From: Bacteroidales bacterium
GTDB lineage: Bacteria > Bacteroidota > Bacteroidia > Bacteroidales > UBA932
Assembly (NCBI GenBank): GCA_017554335.1
Contig: JAFZIO010000032.1
Coordinates: forward strand, 1 to 64,000
Direction: 5' to 3'
DNA length: 64,000 nucleotides
The notes beneath the pieces were generated by a model. That model worked only from the letters and a program-made list of their open reading frames with translations. It did no database searches and had not been told where the DNA came from. The translations under genes were made by a program, and so were the position numbers. Numbering within the stretch: the first letter of the stretch is position 1; each line of letters starts with the position of its first letter. Positions 8,501 through 15,515 of this stretch are shown in pieces.

Positions 8501-9201
8501 CAGGACATACTGAAGGCTTTGTCAAGGACGCCGGATATGCCTTTGTCGGCACCCACAAGCACAACGCCAAACAGAACAAGGACGTTCCCTACGAGTTCAC
8601 CTACATGTTCTGCATCCCCATCGACCTGCCTGCCGGCACCAGCAGCATTACGCTTCCTGTCAACAAAAAGGTGATGGTGTTTGCCGCCACTGCTGTGCAG
8701 GATGACGTTAACAACGTATCTCCGGCCTCCGATATCATTCGATTCAGCCTTCCGGTCTGCCCTGATCCCGAACTGGAGCTGGGACAGCTGAGCCTGGTAT
8801 CCGCCGCCAACCTTTCAGCCAGCAGCGGTCATGTAAACCGCAGGGAGGTACCCGCCTTCGCCGTGGACGACGACCCGGACACCAAATGGTGCGACAATTC
8901 CGGGAATGCGGAAAAATTCATAGAGTTCGACCTCGGCAGCGTAAGGCCGGTAAGCGGCTGGAGCGTGCTGCATGCAGGCGCAGAAGACCCTGATTACATT
9001 ACGGATACCTTCGCCCTGAAGGTACGTAATTCAGCGGATGAAGAATGGCGCACGGCCGATTCCGTTAGCGGCAATACCGAGCCTGAGACCTCGCGCAAAC
9101 TGAGCGCCCCCGTCCAGGCCCGCTTTGTCCGCCTTAGCATTACCGCAGGCGACCAGGAGGGCGGGAACGTTGCCCGGATATACGAATTTTCGGTTTATTA
9201 G
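5590..9201 (+). CDS. Secreted GH38 alpha-mannosidase with C-terminal discoidin domain
   Basis: 1203 residues with an N-terminal signal peptide ending near AAAQ27; an ATG at 5602 is a second possible start. Residues about 35-310 are the GH38 catalytic domain: zinc ligands His42 and Asp44 in AHLDSQWNW and the expected nucleophile Asp155 in FLPDCFGFG. Residues about 320-420 form the middle helical domain (WHQFHDDLTGTSIPRAY) and about 440-880 the beta-sandwich C-terminal domains. The last 150 residues look like an F5/8 type C (discoidin) carbohydrate-binding module (AFAVDDDPDTKWCDN and ARFVRLSIT). It should remove alpha-mannose from N-glycans in the periplasm or at the surface. No SusC/SusD or other glycosidase is adjacent. 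Its stop codon is 1 bp from that of the convergent DUF486 gene. Confidence 0.92.
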   Translation: MLSYMRTARLILSVAAMALISSIAAAQNGEGQAKAYLVSNAHLDSQWNWDVQTTISEYVPKTINRNLMLIDKFPDYIFNFEGGIKYAWMKEYYPEAYAQLRGLIAEGRWHISGSSWEASDANVPSPESLTRNILLGQHFYQEEFGARGTDIFLPDCFGFGLHLPAVAAHCGLIGFSTQKLQWREKNLPGTGSKVPFEFGLWRALDGNVIMVAANAMNYTTRFNSEDLTDSQMLVDLAARNHFNTAFRYYGTGDTGGSPTIESVATVQAAIDRQNAGSEGRVHIISAPSDQLFKDYLPYSEHPELPVWDKELTMDVHGTGCYTSQAAMKRFNRLNEQLADAAERSAVAADWLGRVPYPQARLNEAWRRFVWHQFHDDLTGTSIPRAYEFSWNDEMISLRQFSDVLATSVGAVASRMDTKVPGTPVVLFNPSGFPRKEIVTVESSDARIFDGRGKAVRAQKLADGRVAFLAEVPAAGYAVYDIRKGKAAGSKSSLKTGTGSIENAIYSIKLDANGDICSLVDKRNGRQLVEDGKAIRLAYFTRNESFNWPAWEITKETIDGSPSAIDGNVRISVEENGPLVASIKVERDFGGSHFIQHIRLYDGADEERIDIVNDVDWQSTGALLKAEFPLTVSNPVARYDIGTGSIERPNNTIEQYEVYAQQWAELAEADGSYGVAILNDCKYGWDKPADNMLRLTLLHTPKTRNYYKYQNKQDNGHHEFTYSIIAHEGDYRQGCIPRKAEVLNQPVKAYTTIRHAGSLGRSFSFASVKGKGVEIRAVKKAEDGSGYVVRLYELFGKEASDICVSFPAAIAGACELNGNEDVIGPASAIGNELHFDIGAWGMKTFLVRLHDKAPDGLVQAQLPLPCSLNAATYNAFRADGNIDGKGNSYAAELVPAELEHKGIRFALKDPTGPVALRARGQVIDLPEGDWNRVYLLAASSNGDTRARFIAGDTPVDVNVPDFSGFVSQWGHTGHTEGFVKDAGYAFVGTHKHNAKQNKDVPYEFTYMFCIPIDLPAGTSSITLPVNKKVMVFAATAVQDDVNNVSPASDIIRFSLPVCPDPELELGQLSLVSAANLSASSGHVNRREVPAFAVDDDPDTKWCDNSGNAEKFIEFDLGSVRPVSGWSVLHAGAEDPDYITDTFALKVRNSADEEWRTADSVSGNTEPETSRKLSAPVQARFVRLSITAGDQEGGNVARIYEFSVY

Positions 9202-9202
9202 A

Positions 9203-9574
9203 TTATTTCAGGAACACGAAGAAAACGGCGAGAACCATGCACAGCATGGCTGCAAAGTGGTTCCACTGAATCGGCTGCCCCTTGAAAACAAGGGACACTA
9301 TAATGGTAAAGACGGTCAGCGAAATAACCTCCTGAATGATTTTCAGCTGCATAAGGTTAAAAGGACCGCCGTTGATATTAGAACCTATACGGTTGGCCGG
9401 AATCATGAAAAAGTACTCAAACAAAGCGACTCCCCAGGACAGCAAAATGATAACTATCAAAGGCCAGTCGGTAGAAATATGCATCTCCTGAAGTTTCAGC
9501 TGACCGTACCACGCAAAAGTCATGAACACGTTGGAGATAATCAACAGCACTATAGTCCAGATACCCTGTTGCAT
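9203..9574 (-). CDS. DUF486 / DMT-family small membrane protein
   Basis: 123 residues, four predicted transmembrane helices. The sequence fits DUF486, a small drug/metabolite-transporter-like family: VFMTFAWYGQLK near the start, GVALFEYFFMIPANRIG in the middle, and QLKIIQEVI before the last two helices. No transported substrate is known for the family. The ATG at 9574 is 2 bp past the NusG-like stop, so the longer in-frame extension upstream, which would run inside that gene, is rejected. Third gene of the glnA operon, presumably translationally coupled. Confidence 0.82.
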   Translation of the reverse strand: MQQGIWTIVLLIISNVFMTFAWYGQLKLQEMHISTDWPLIVIILLSWGVALFEYFFMIPANRIGSNINGGPFNLMQLKIIQEVISLTVFTIIVSLVFKGQPIQWNHFAAMLCMVLAVFFVFLK

Positions 9575-9576
9575 AA

Positions 9577-10080
9577 TTATAATCTTTCTATTGTTTCTAT
9601 ATCCAAGTCCATTGTAGCCGCGCCCAAAAGCCCGAGTCTGACGGCAAGGCAACGGTTGCCGTCAACACTGGCCAGCTCGCATTCCAGGCCTGTGAGAGGA
9701 CCGCTGGTAACACGAATCCTGTCACCGGGGGCAAGCGGCCTGTCCGTAAAGCTGACGGTCTTGCCGCCCTGCTCCACCATCTTGCGGAAGGCATCCATCT
9801 CCTCGTCGCGCACTATCGCCGCCTTCCCTTCGAAAGGCAGATAACGCCAGATACGCGGTTCTTTTGCCAATATCCCCACCCTCTCAGATTCTTCACAGCG
9901 GATAAAAACAAAACGGGGAATAACGGGAACTTCCACAATCTTGCGGCGGTCGCTCCATTTGCGCACCTCCCTGCGTATGGGCAGATAAAACTCCACTCCA
10001 CGCGCACCAAGGTTCTCCGCCACCTTCTTTTCCTGGCAACTGCGGACGCAGCCTACATACCAGTGAGCCCCTTTATCCAT
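9577..10080 (-). CDS. NusG-like (UpxY-type) transcription antiterminator
   Basis: 167 residues. Residues about 5-105 are an NGN domain (HWYVGCVRSCQEKKVAENL, then EFYLPIRREVRKWSDRRK and IPRFVFIRCEE), and residues about 115-165 a KOW domain (LAPGDRIRVTSGPLTGLE). The EKKV / FYLP / RKWSDR signature is that of specialised NusG paralogues such as UpxY of Bacteroides, not housekeeping NusG. UpxY genes normally open capsule operons and let RNA polymerase read through them. Here the gene follows glnA with no gap (glnA TAG directly abuts this ATG) and only a small membrane gene comes after. The target operon is therefore not apparent. Confidence 0.85.
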   Translation of the reverse strand: MDKGAHWYVGCVRSCQEKKVAENLGARGVEFYLPIRREVRKWSDRRKIVEVPVIPRFVFIRCEESERVGILAKEPRIWRYLPFEGKAAIVRDEEMDAFRKMVEQGGKTVSFTDRPLAPGDRIRVTSGPLTGLECELASVDGNRCLAVRLGLLGAATMDLDIETIERL

Positions 10081-11496
10081 CTACGCAAGATGAAGGTTGT
10101 TCTCCAGTTTGAGGTCATCCTCGTTGAATGACTTCAAGCAGGAGATAAGATAATCTATCATGGCATCCGAGAAGACCCCGTCGTCGGTATAGATACGACG
10201 GTCCTTGTCCAGCTCCACGGCAGCCTCGGCGCAGGAAGCCGGAAGCTGCTCAAGAGAATGCAGAAGCTCGGAATTGTTCTTTGCATGAATGTCCACGCCC
10301 AGGCCCACATAGGTCTTGCGAGCCACCTCCAGTGCGTCCGGCATCGCGAAGCCGTGACGCGCCGCGCAGCACAGGGCCGCCATCAGCAGATAGAAGTTGG
10401 CACTCGCGTCGGAAGCACGCCACTCGAAAGTAGCCTTGTCCGAAAAGTCGCGGGCGACCGGCGTCTCCATCGGATTACAGATGGCGGACATATCCTTGGT
10501 ACTCGTCCAGCCAAGAGGCACACGCACGAGCGCGCTGCGGTTGGAATGAGACCAGCAAAGAGACGTAGGAGCCTCCTGGTTCGGCACCAGACGCATGAAC
10601 GACAGCGGATGAGGGTTGCCAAAGGCAGGAAGAGACGTACCGGCATCCATGTAGCCGGCAATGGCCCTGCGGACTGTATCGGTAATGTCACCGCCCTCCG
10701 CCATTACGCTCTTGCCGTCCTTTGTAAACTTGCAATGCACGTGCATGCCGGAGCCCGCCTTGCCGGCGGTAATCTTGGGAGCGAAGGTAATAGTCACCCC
10801 ATAATCGTATGCCAGCTGGCGCATTATCCATTTTGCAACGATAAGCTGCTCGGCCGCATCCTCGATATCTACCGGCAGGAACTCAATCTCGTTCTGCTCG
10901 TAAATCTTGCCGTCCATCCGGAAATTGCCCACCTCGCTATGGGCATACTTCACCATTCCGCCAGCCTGCGTAATCAGGCGAACCGCCTCCACGCGGAAGT
11001 CTTCGAACTTGTTGAACGGTGCGCTCTCATGGTAGCCCTTCTGGTCGGCAATAGGATACATGCCATCATCTTCAGCAATGATGTAATACTCCAGCTCGCC
11101 CATGGTCTGCATCTCCAGGCCCGTCTGCTCCTTGAATACCTGGTGCGCCTTGTGCAGCACGTACTCCGGAGAACTCTCGAAAGGATCTCCGTCACGGTTG
11201 AAGAAAGAGCACAGCAGGTCTACCGTGGGCACTTCGGCGAAGGGGTTACGGAAGGCAGTACGATAGCGTGGCACGACATAGAGGTCGCTGCGTCCCGCTT
11301 CCACGAAGGGGAACAGGCTGGAGCCGTCTACGCGCTCCCCCGCCTCCAGTATATTCAAAAGATGCTGTTCGTCGCGGACTACGAAATTAAGAGTCTTGAG
11401 ACGACCGTCCCATCCGCAATAGTGAAAATTCAGAATTTCAACCTTGTTGTCAAGGCAATATTGAACAAGTTCGGAACGAGTCCGTATATGAAGCAT
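10081..11496 (-). CDS. glnA: Glutamine synthetase, type I-like
   Basis: 471 residues, close to the usual GSI length. It condenses glutamate and ammonia with ATP to glutamine, the entry point for nitrogen. An N-terminal beta-grasp domain (1-95, RVDGSSLFPFVEAGRSDL) precedes the catalytic barrel. Metal and substrate motifs are GELEYYI at 133-139, NEIEFLPVD, GSGMHVH at 248-254, a NRSALVRVP ATP/phosphate loop, and TFEWRASDASANFYL near 370. Many Bacteroidota use the larger GSIII, so this belongs to a separate GSI-like group. First gene of a tight three-gene operon with the NusG-like and DUF486 genes. Confidence 0.9.
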   Translation of the reverse strand: MLHIRTRSELVQYCLDNKVEILNFHYCGWDGRLKTLNFVVRDEQHLLNILEAGERVDGSSLFPFVEAGRSDLYVVPRYRTAFRNPFAEVPTVDLLCSFFNRDGDPFESSPEYVLHKAHQVFKEQTGLEMQTMGELEYYIIAEDDGMYPIADQKGYHESAPFNKFEDFRVEAVRLITQAGGMVKYAHSEVGNFRMDGKIYEQNEIEFLPVDIEDAAEQLIVAKWIMRQLAYDYGVTITFAPKITAGKAGSGMHVHCKFTKDGKSVMAEGGDITDTVRRAIAGYMDAGTSLPAFGNPHPLSFMRLVPNQEAPTSLCWSHSNRSALVRVPLGWTSTKDMSAICNPMETPVARDFSDKATFEWRASDASANFYLLMAALCCAARHGFAMPDALEVARKTYVGLGVDIHAKNNSELLHSLEQLPASCAEAAVELDKDRRIYTDDGVFSDAMIDYLISCLKSFNEDDLKLENNLHLA

Positions 11497-11518
11497 GTCG
11501 GTTATAAGTTAATAGTTC

Positions 11519-11527
11519 GCAAATTTA
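11519..11527 (-). promoter_or_regulatory. -7 promoter box of the glnA operon
   Basis: TAAATTTGC on the minus strand matches TAnnTTTGC exactly, about 22 nt upstream of the glnA start. It lies back to back with the divergent M64 promoter at 11540-11548, only 12 bp away. Confidence 0.65.
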
Positions 11528-11539
11528 AGATAAAAATCG

Positions 11540-11548
11540 TATTTTTGC
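11540..11548 (+). promoter_or_regulatory. -7 promoter box of the M64 peptidase, 5 nt from ATG
   Basis: TATTTTTGC matches TAnnTTTGC. Only CTTAT separates it from the ATG at 11554, predicting a leaderless or near-leaderless mRNA and excluding any upstream start. Confidence 0.65.
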
Positions 11549-11553
11549 CTTAT

Positions 11554-12756
11554 ATGAAGAGATTATTTGTGTTCCTTTTCCTGTCGCTTTCAGCGGCATT
11601 ATATGCGCAGGACAAGACTCTGCGCCTGGATTACATTTTCTACGGAGATGCCGACCATGCCGGCATAGCCCTCAGCGAATTGCGAAGCCTTGACGGATGG
11701 GCCGGCAGACGGAGCCACATGGACGAACTGCCCCTGAAGGGCAACGGCCAGGTAACGGTGCGCGACGAGTCCGGCAACGTGCTCTATCGCACCTCCTTCA
11801 GTTCCCTGTTCCAGGAATGGCAGACCACCGAAGAAGCCACCCGCACGAGCCGGAGTTTCGAGAACGTCTTCCTCGTACCGATGCCTGAGGCCAAGGCGAC
11901 GGTGACTGTCGAGCTCTTCGACCCGCACGCCAGGGTAACGGCCTCCTTCACTCACCCGGTCGACCCTTCGGACATACTCATACGGCCCGCCAATTGCACC
12001 GCTGCCTCCAGGGACCTGATGATAAACGGCTCCATAAATGAATGCATAGACGTGCTTATTGTGGCCGAGGGATATACGCCCGGAGAGATGGAGACTTTCT
12101 ACAAGGACGCCCGCGCCGCCATGGAGGCGATACTTTCCCATGAGCCTTTCAAGGCGATGAAGGACCGTTTCAATTTCCGTGCGGCAGGCCTGGTATCGTC
12201 TGAAAGCGGCGTCAGCATCCCCGGCCGGGGAATTTGGAAAGACACTCCCCTTCATTCGCATTTCAATACCTTCTATACAGACCGCTACCTCACTACACTT
12301 CACGTAAAAGACCTGCATGACGCTATCGCCGGCATTCCTTACGAGCATATAATCATCCTGGCCAACACCGACTATTACGGGGGCGGCGGCATCTACAACT
12401 CCTATACTCTCACGACGGCCCATCACGGGCAGTTCAAGCCGGTGGTTGTACATGAATTCGGTCACAGCTTCGGAGGCCTGGCTGACGAGTACTTCTACGA
12501 CGACCAGTTCGGCGACTACTACCCTTCCGACACGGAGCCGTGGGAGCAGAATCTTACGACCAAGGTCGACTTCAGCAGCAAGTGGGAGGATATGGTCGGC
12601 ACCGACGGGGTCGGCGTCCATGAAGGCGGCGGCTACAAGAGCAAGGGCGTATGGCGCGGCTGCGAGGACTGCCGTATGAAGACTAACACCGCGGCCGGAT
12701 TCTGCCCCGTTTGCCAGCGGGCCCTGGAGCGGCTCATCCGTTTCTATACTGATTGA
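11554..12756 (+). CDS. Secreted M64-family zinc peptidase (IgA-peptidase-like)
   Basis: 400 residues with a signal peptide cleaved after ALYAQ (about 19). An N-terminal beta-rich domain (25-150) is followed by the M64 catalytic domain. The zinc motif is HEFGHSFGGLADE, His300-Glu301-His304, with the acidic pair at 311-312 as third ligand and neighbour. Two CxxC pairs near the C-terminus (GCEDCR and FCPVCQ) probably form a structural site. The family takes its name from a Clostridium IgA protease, but Bacteroidales members are of unknown specificity. The reading frame continues far upstream antisense to glnA; the promoter at 11540-11548 and the signal peptide fix the start at 11554. Confidence 0.9.
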   Translation: MKRLFVFLFLSLSAALYAQDKTLRLDYIFYGDADHAGIALSELRSLDGWAGRRSHMDELPLKGNGQVTVRDESGNVLYRTSFSSLFQEWQTTEEATRTSRSFENVFLVPMPEAKATVTVELFDPHARVTASFTHPVDPSDILIRPANCTAASRDLMINGSINECIDVLIVAEGYTPGEMETFYKDARAAMEAILSHEPFKAMKDRFNFRAAGLVSSESGVSIPGRGIWKDTPLHSHFNTFYTDRYLTTLHVKDLHDAIAGIPYEHIIILANTDYYGGGGIYNSYTLTTAHHGQFKPVVVHEFGHSFGGLADEYFYDDQFGDYYPSDTEPWEQNLTTKVDFSSKWEDMVGTDGVGVHEGGGYKSKGVWRGCEDCRMKTNTAAGFCPVCQRALERLIRFYTD

Positions 12757-12758
12757 CA

Positions 12759-12866
12759 TTCTGAGGTACTGCCTTCCGGAACTGTAGCCACCCTCGGCTC
12801 CATAAGAGGGAGGGGCCCTTTAGGGAGGGGTCGCGAAGCGACGTTCCGGGAGGCAGTACCTCAGAA
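12759..12866. repeat. Family A structured intergenic element, copy 1
   Basis: Arms of 24 nt at 12759-12782 and 12843-12866 (CTGAGGTACTGCCTTCCGG on the left) pair with one mismatch. The right arm overlaps the stop codon of the convergent PAP2 gene. Inside, the core contains GGCTCC, then AGGGAGGGG, then a hairpin GTCGC-gaa-GCGAC. The same core plan is found at 20766, 30249 and 51439. Likely acts as a shared terminator of the two convergent genes. Confidence 0.7.
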
Positions 12867-13523
12867 CGTCAGCGAGAAAGTTGCAGAGTAGCTGCCACTG
12901 AAAGGGTCGATGCAGGGAGCGAAAGCGACCTGCGTCTTCCGGAAGCCATCCCACTCGATGGTCGGGATACCGAAAAGATTCTTTACGGGCTCCAGGAGCC
13001 AGCCGCCGACGTGCGCGGCAAGAATACCAATGCCGGCTCCGGCAAGCACGTCAGTGACCCAGTGTTTGTCGCCCCACAAGCGTTCTGCGCCGGTAAAAAC
13101 GGCAACGGCATAAGCACCGCCGCCCCAGCCCCAGCCGTAGTCCATACGCGTAAGCTCGGCACCGGTGAAGGCGAAGAGCGTATGGCCCGACGGGAATGAC
13201 TGATTGTCGCTTCCATCGGGGCGGTTACGGGTTACCGTATACTTCAGCAAAAAGCCGGTTGAGAGGCCGAATACATGTGCTATTGTCTCTTCTATGGTAC
13301 GGTCGAGCAGGGCATGCCTGGTCGGGACGCCTACGAAGCCCAGTCCCATATGCATGGTGGAAGGTACCAGACGGGTATATGCACCCAGGTCATAGAAAGG
13401 TGCTTCCTTACGCAAATCTTCCTGTACGAAGTTCCGGACTTCCGTATCGACGCGGAACTGAGCCCGTGCACAAAGGCAAAGGCACAGCAGGGCTATAGTT
13501 GCGAGAAACTTACCGGCGTGCAT
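12861..13523 (-). CDS. PAP2-superfamily phosphatase (secreted)
   Basis: 220 residues with an N-terminal signal or membrane segment (LATIALLCLCLCARAQ). The three PAP2/vanadium-haloperoxidase motifs are present in order: KYTVTRNRP, FPSGHTLF and the motif-3 block GDKHWVTDVLAG with the second His and the Asp. It should dephosphorylate a lipid or lipid-linked substrate such as phosphatidic acid or undecaprenyl pyrophosphate at the periplasmic face. The lack of six clear transmembrane helices places it with the soluble or single-anchor group. Last gene of the rlmN operon; its ATG overlaps the pdxA stop as TAATG. Confidence 0.88.
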   Translation of the reverse strand: MHAGKFLATIALLCLCLCARAQFRVDTEVRNFVQEDLRKEAPFYDLGAYTRLVPSTMHMGLGFVGVPTRHALLDRTIEETIAHVFGLSTGFLLKYTVTRNRPDGSDNQSFPSGHTLFAFTGAELTRMDYGWGWGGGAYAVAVFTGAERLWGDKHWVTDVLAGAGIGILAAHVGGWLLEPVKNLFGIPTIEWDGFRKTQVAFAPCIDPFSGSYSATFSLTF

Positions 13524-14614
13524 TATGCTATCTGAGGCCTCCCTCCACGATCCCTGCGCTCTGCGCCTTCCAGATGGCGTTCTTCCATTTTACCTTCCTG
13601 AAGCACGGCATAATCCAGACGGGCGTTGAATATATCCACGGCGGCGAAGATAGCCGAACGCATGGACTGGGGGTCTGCCTCGTCACGGCCGGCAAGTTCG
13701 AAGGCCGTACCATGGTCGGGAGAAGTCCTTACGATGGGCAGGCCAGCGGTAAAGTTCACACCGTCTTCGAACGACAGCGCCTTGAAAGGAGCCAGCCCCT
13801 GGTCGTGATACATTGCCAGGGTGGCGTCAAATTTCTCATAATGGCCGAGGCCGAAGAATCCGTCGGGAGAATAGGGCCCGAATGCAAGTATGCCTTCGGC
13901 GGTGGCCTCTTCGATAGCCGGAATGATTATATCCTGTTCCTCGGAGCCCAGCAGTCCGCCGTCTCCGCTGTGGGGATTAAGGCTCAATACTGCAATGCGC
14001 GGCTGGTCGATGCAGAAGTCCTCCTTAAGGGACTTGGTCATCAGCCTGAGCTTGCTGAGTATCTTTTCCTTGCTTATGGAACGCACGACATCTTTCAGGG
14101 GTATATGCCCGGTAACTACTCCAAGGCGCAGCCTGTGGCTGGTCATGAGCATGGTTACATCCTTTACGCCGAACTGCTGCTGCAGGTATTCGGTATGTCC
14201 GGGGAAGCCGAAACCCTGGCCGGACATGGCTTTCTTGTTGATGGGGCCTGTGACCAGAACGTCTATCGTCCCCGCCTTTATGTCCTCGACAGCCTTGTCC
14301 AGGGCAGTAATAGCGGCACGGGCGGAATCGGGCGTAGCCTGGCCGGGCTCAGCGAACACGTTCTCGGGCAGGCAGTTCAGAATATTGATGCGCTTGGGCT
14401 TGGCATCGCTTGCAGCAGTTATCACATTGGTATCCATCTGCTCTATCTCCGGAATGCTCTTGCGATAGAAGCCGAAAAGCTTGGAAGAGCCGTAGATGAC
14501 AGGAGTAAAGAACTCCAATACCCTGGGGTCGGAGATGGCCTTGATTATTACCTCGTATCCTATACCGTTGGAATCGCCTTGTGTTATTCCTACTATGGGT
14601 TTTCTTTTCTGCAT
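13523..14614 (-). CDS. pdxA: 4-hydroxythreonine-4-phosphate dehydrogenase
   Basis: 363 residues. It oxidises 4-phosphohydroxy-L-threonine for pyridoxal phosphate synthesis by the DXP-dependent route, with PdxJ as partner. Recognisable blocks: ITQGDSNGIGYE at the N-terminus, LVTGPINKKAM, GFPGHTEYL (metal-binding His), NPHSGDGG, GPYSPDGFF, AMYHDQGLAPFK (second metal His) and RTSPDHGTAFELAG (third). The C-terminal 25 residues are Arg-rich and poorly conserved. Sits between rnhA (1-bp gap) and PAP2 (TAATG overlap). Confidence 0.95.
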   Translation of the reverse strand: MQKRKPIVGITQGDSNGIGYEVIIKAISDPRVLEFFTPVIYGSSKLFGFYRKSIPEIEQMDTNVITAASDAKPKRINILNCLPENVFAEPGQATPDSARAAITALDKAVEDIKAGTIDVLVTGPINKKAMSGQGFGFPGHTEYLQQQFGVKDVTMLMTSHRLRLGVVTGHIPLKDVVRSISKEKILSKLRLMTKSLKEDFCIDQPRIAVLSLNPHSGDGGLLGSEEQDIIIPAIEEATAEGILAFGPYSPDGFFGLGHYEKFDATLAMYHDQGLAPFKALSFEDGVNFTAGLPIVRTSPDHGTAFELAGRDEADPQSMRSAIFAAVDIFNARLDYAVLQEGKMEERHLEGAERRDRGGRPQIA

Positions 14615-14615
14615 A

Positions 14616-15071
14616 TTATATCAGTTTGTTTTCTGTTGATTCTTCATATCCGGTATCCGGGGGAAGTCCGGGTTTGGAATAGGCTTCCACTGCGAGGCGG
14701 TCGCAGCGTTCGTTCTCGGGATGCCCTGCATGACCCTTAAGCCAATGGAACTTAAGCGAAAAGCCCTTTGCAAGGACGTCGTAACGTTCCCAAAGATCGC
14801 CGTTCTTCTTCCGCTTCCAGCCCTGCGTTATGGTGTTCACCACATATTGCGAGTCACTCCATACCTCCACTTCCGCACCCTGCCAGCGAATAGCCTCGAG
14901 CCCCTTGATGACGGCAAGGAGTTCCATACGGTTGTTCGTGGTGAGCGAGAAGCCGCCGCTCATCTCCTTCCGCAGGCTTCCGCAGCAAAGCACGGCTCCC
15001 CAGCCTCCCGGGCCGGGATTACCGCTTGCTGCACCGTCCGTGTACAGGTGTATGGTCTCGCGTTTTTCCAT
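14616..15071 (-). CDS. rnhA: Ribonuclease HI
   Basis: 151 residues, the length of E. coli RNase HI. It cuts RNA in RNA-DNA hybrids, removing primers and R-loops. The catalytic carboxylates are Asp12 ([11 protein letters not shown]), Glu50 (NNRMELLAV), Asp73 (WSDSQYVVN) and Asp124 (NERCDRLA), with the flexible-loop His in KGHAGHPEN. The basic segment [11 protein letters not shown] matches the substrate-binding handle. The start overlaps the recX stop (TAATG), so the two are translationally coupled. Confidence 0.95.
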   Translation of the reverse strand: MEKRETIHLYTDGAASGNPGPGGWGAVLCCGSLRKEMSGGFSLTTNNRMELLAVIKGLEAIRWQGAEVEVWSDSQYVVNTITQGWKRKKNGDLWERYDVLAKGFSLKFHWLKGHAGHPENERCDRLAVEAYSKPGLPPDTGYEESTENKLI

Positions 15072-15514
15072 TACAGGTATTCTTGTATCTCGTCGTACTC
15101 GTATCCCCTTGTGAGGGCATACTTGATAAGTTTCAGTTTAATCTGGGGATCACCCTCAAGACTCTTGCGCTTGGCTGCCATCAGCTTCTCAAGCTTGTCG
15201 GCGGCCTTGCCGGCATCTATGTCCTCCAAGGCCTCCGCTATTGTTTCGGGTGCAATGCCTTTGGCACGCAAGGCATACCGTATCTTCACCACTCCCCATC
15301 CTGTAAGGGCAGACTTCTCACGGGCAAAAGCACCTGCATAACGGGCGTCGTCCACAAATTTGTCCTTGACCAGACTGTCCACTACTTCGGCGGCCCTGTT
15401 GCTGTCTCCGTCAAGAGCCTTGAACGCCTTCGTACGGACATCGCTCACGCAATACTCCCTTTTGGAGCACTGCGCCTCCAGGCGGTCAAGCACTTTTTTC
15501 TGTTCGGAGTCCAT
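15071..15514 (-). CDS. recX: Regulatory protein RecX
   Basis: 147 residues from the ATG at 15514; a start at 15526 would overlap the patatin gene. RecX binds the RecA filament and limits its activity. The protein shows the repeated three-helix units of the family: [11 protein letters not shown], then [35 protein letters not shown] in the middle, and a C-terminal unit with [16 protein letters not shown]. Its target gene recA lies 3.5 kb away and is transcribed divergently from this operon's promoter. Confidence 0.9.
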   Translation of the reverse strand: MDSEQKKVLDRLEAQCSKREYCVSDVRTKAFKALDGDSNRAAEVVDSLVKDKFVDDARYAGAFAREKSALTGWGVVKIRYALRAKGIAPETIAEALEDIDAGKAADKLEKLMAAKRKSLEGDPQIKLKLIKYALTRGYEYDEIQEYL

Positions 15515-15515
15515 A

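Noticed and set aside
6826..8562. 578-codon minus-strand frame inside the GH38 gene
   Set aside because: Shadow of a GC-rich coding sequence; no recognisable domain and no promoter. The same applies to the long antisense frames in gyrA (46968-48764), rpsA (26994-28190) and dnaK (35372-36619).
9577..10080. NusG-like gene as the head of a capsule locus
   Set aside because: No glycosyltransferase, Wzx/Wzy or nucleotide-sugar gene lies nearby; it belongs to the glnA operon.
10258..11553. Long in-frame extension upstream of the M64 peptidase
   Set aside because: It is antisense to glnA. The -7 box 5 nt before ATG 11554 and the signal peptide fix the true start.
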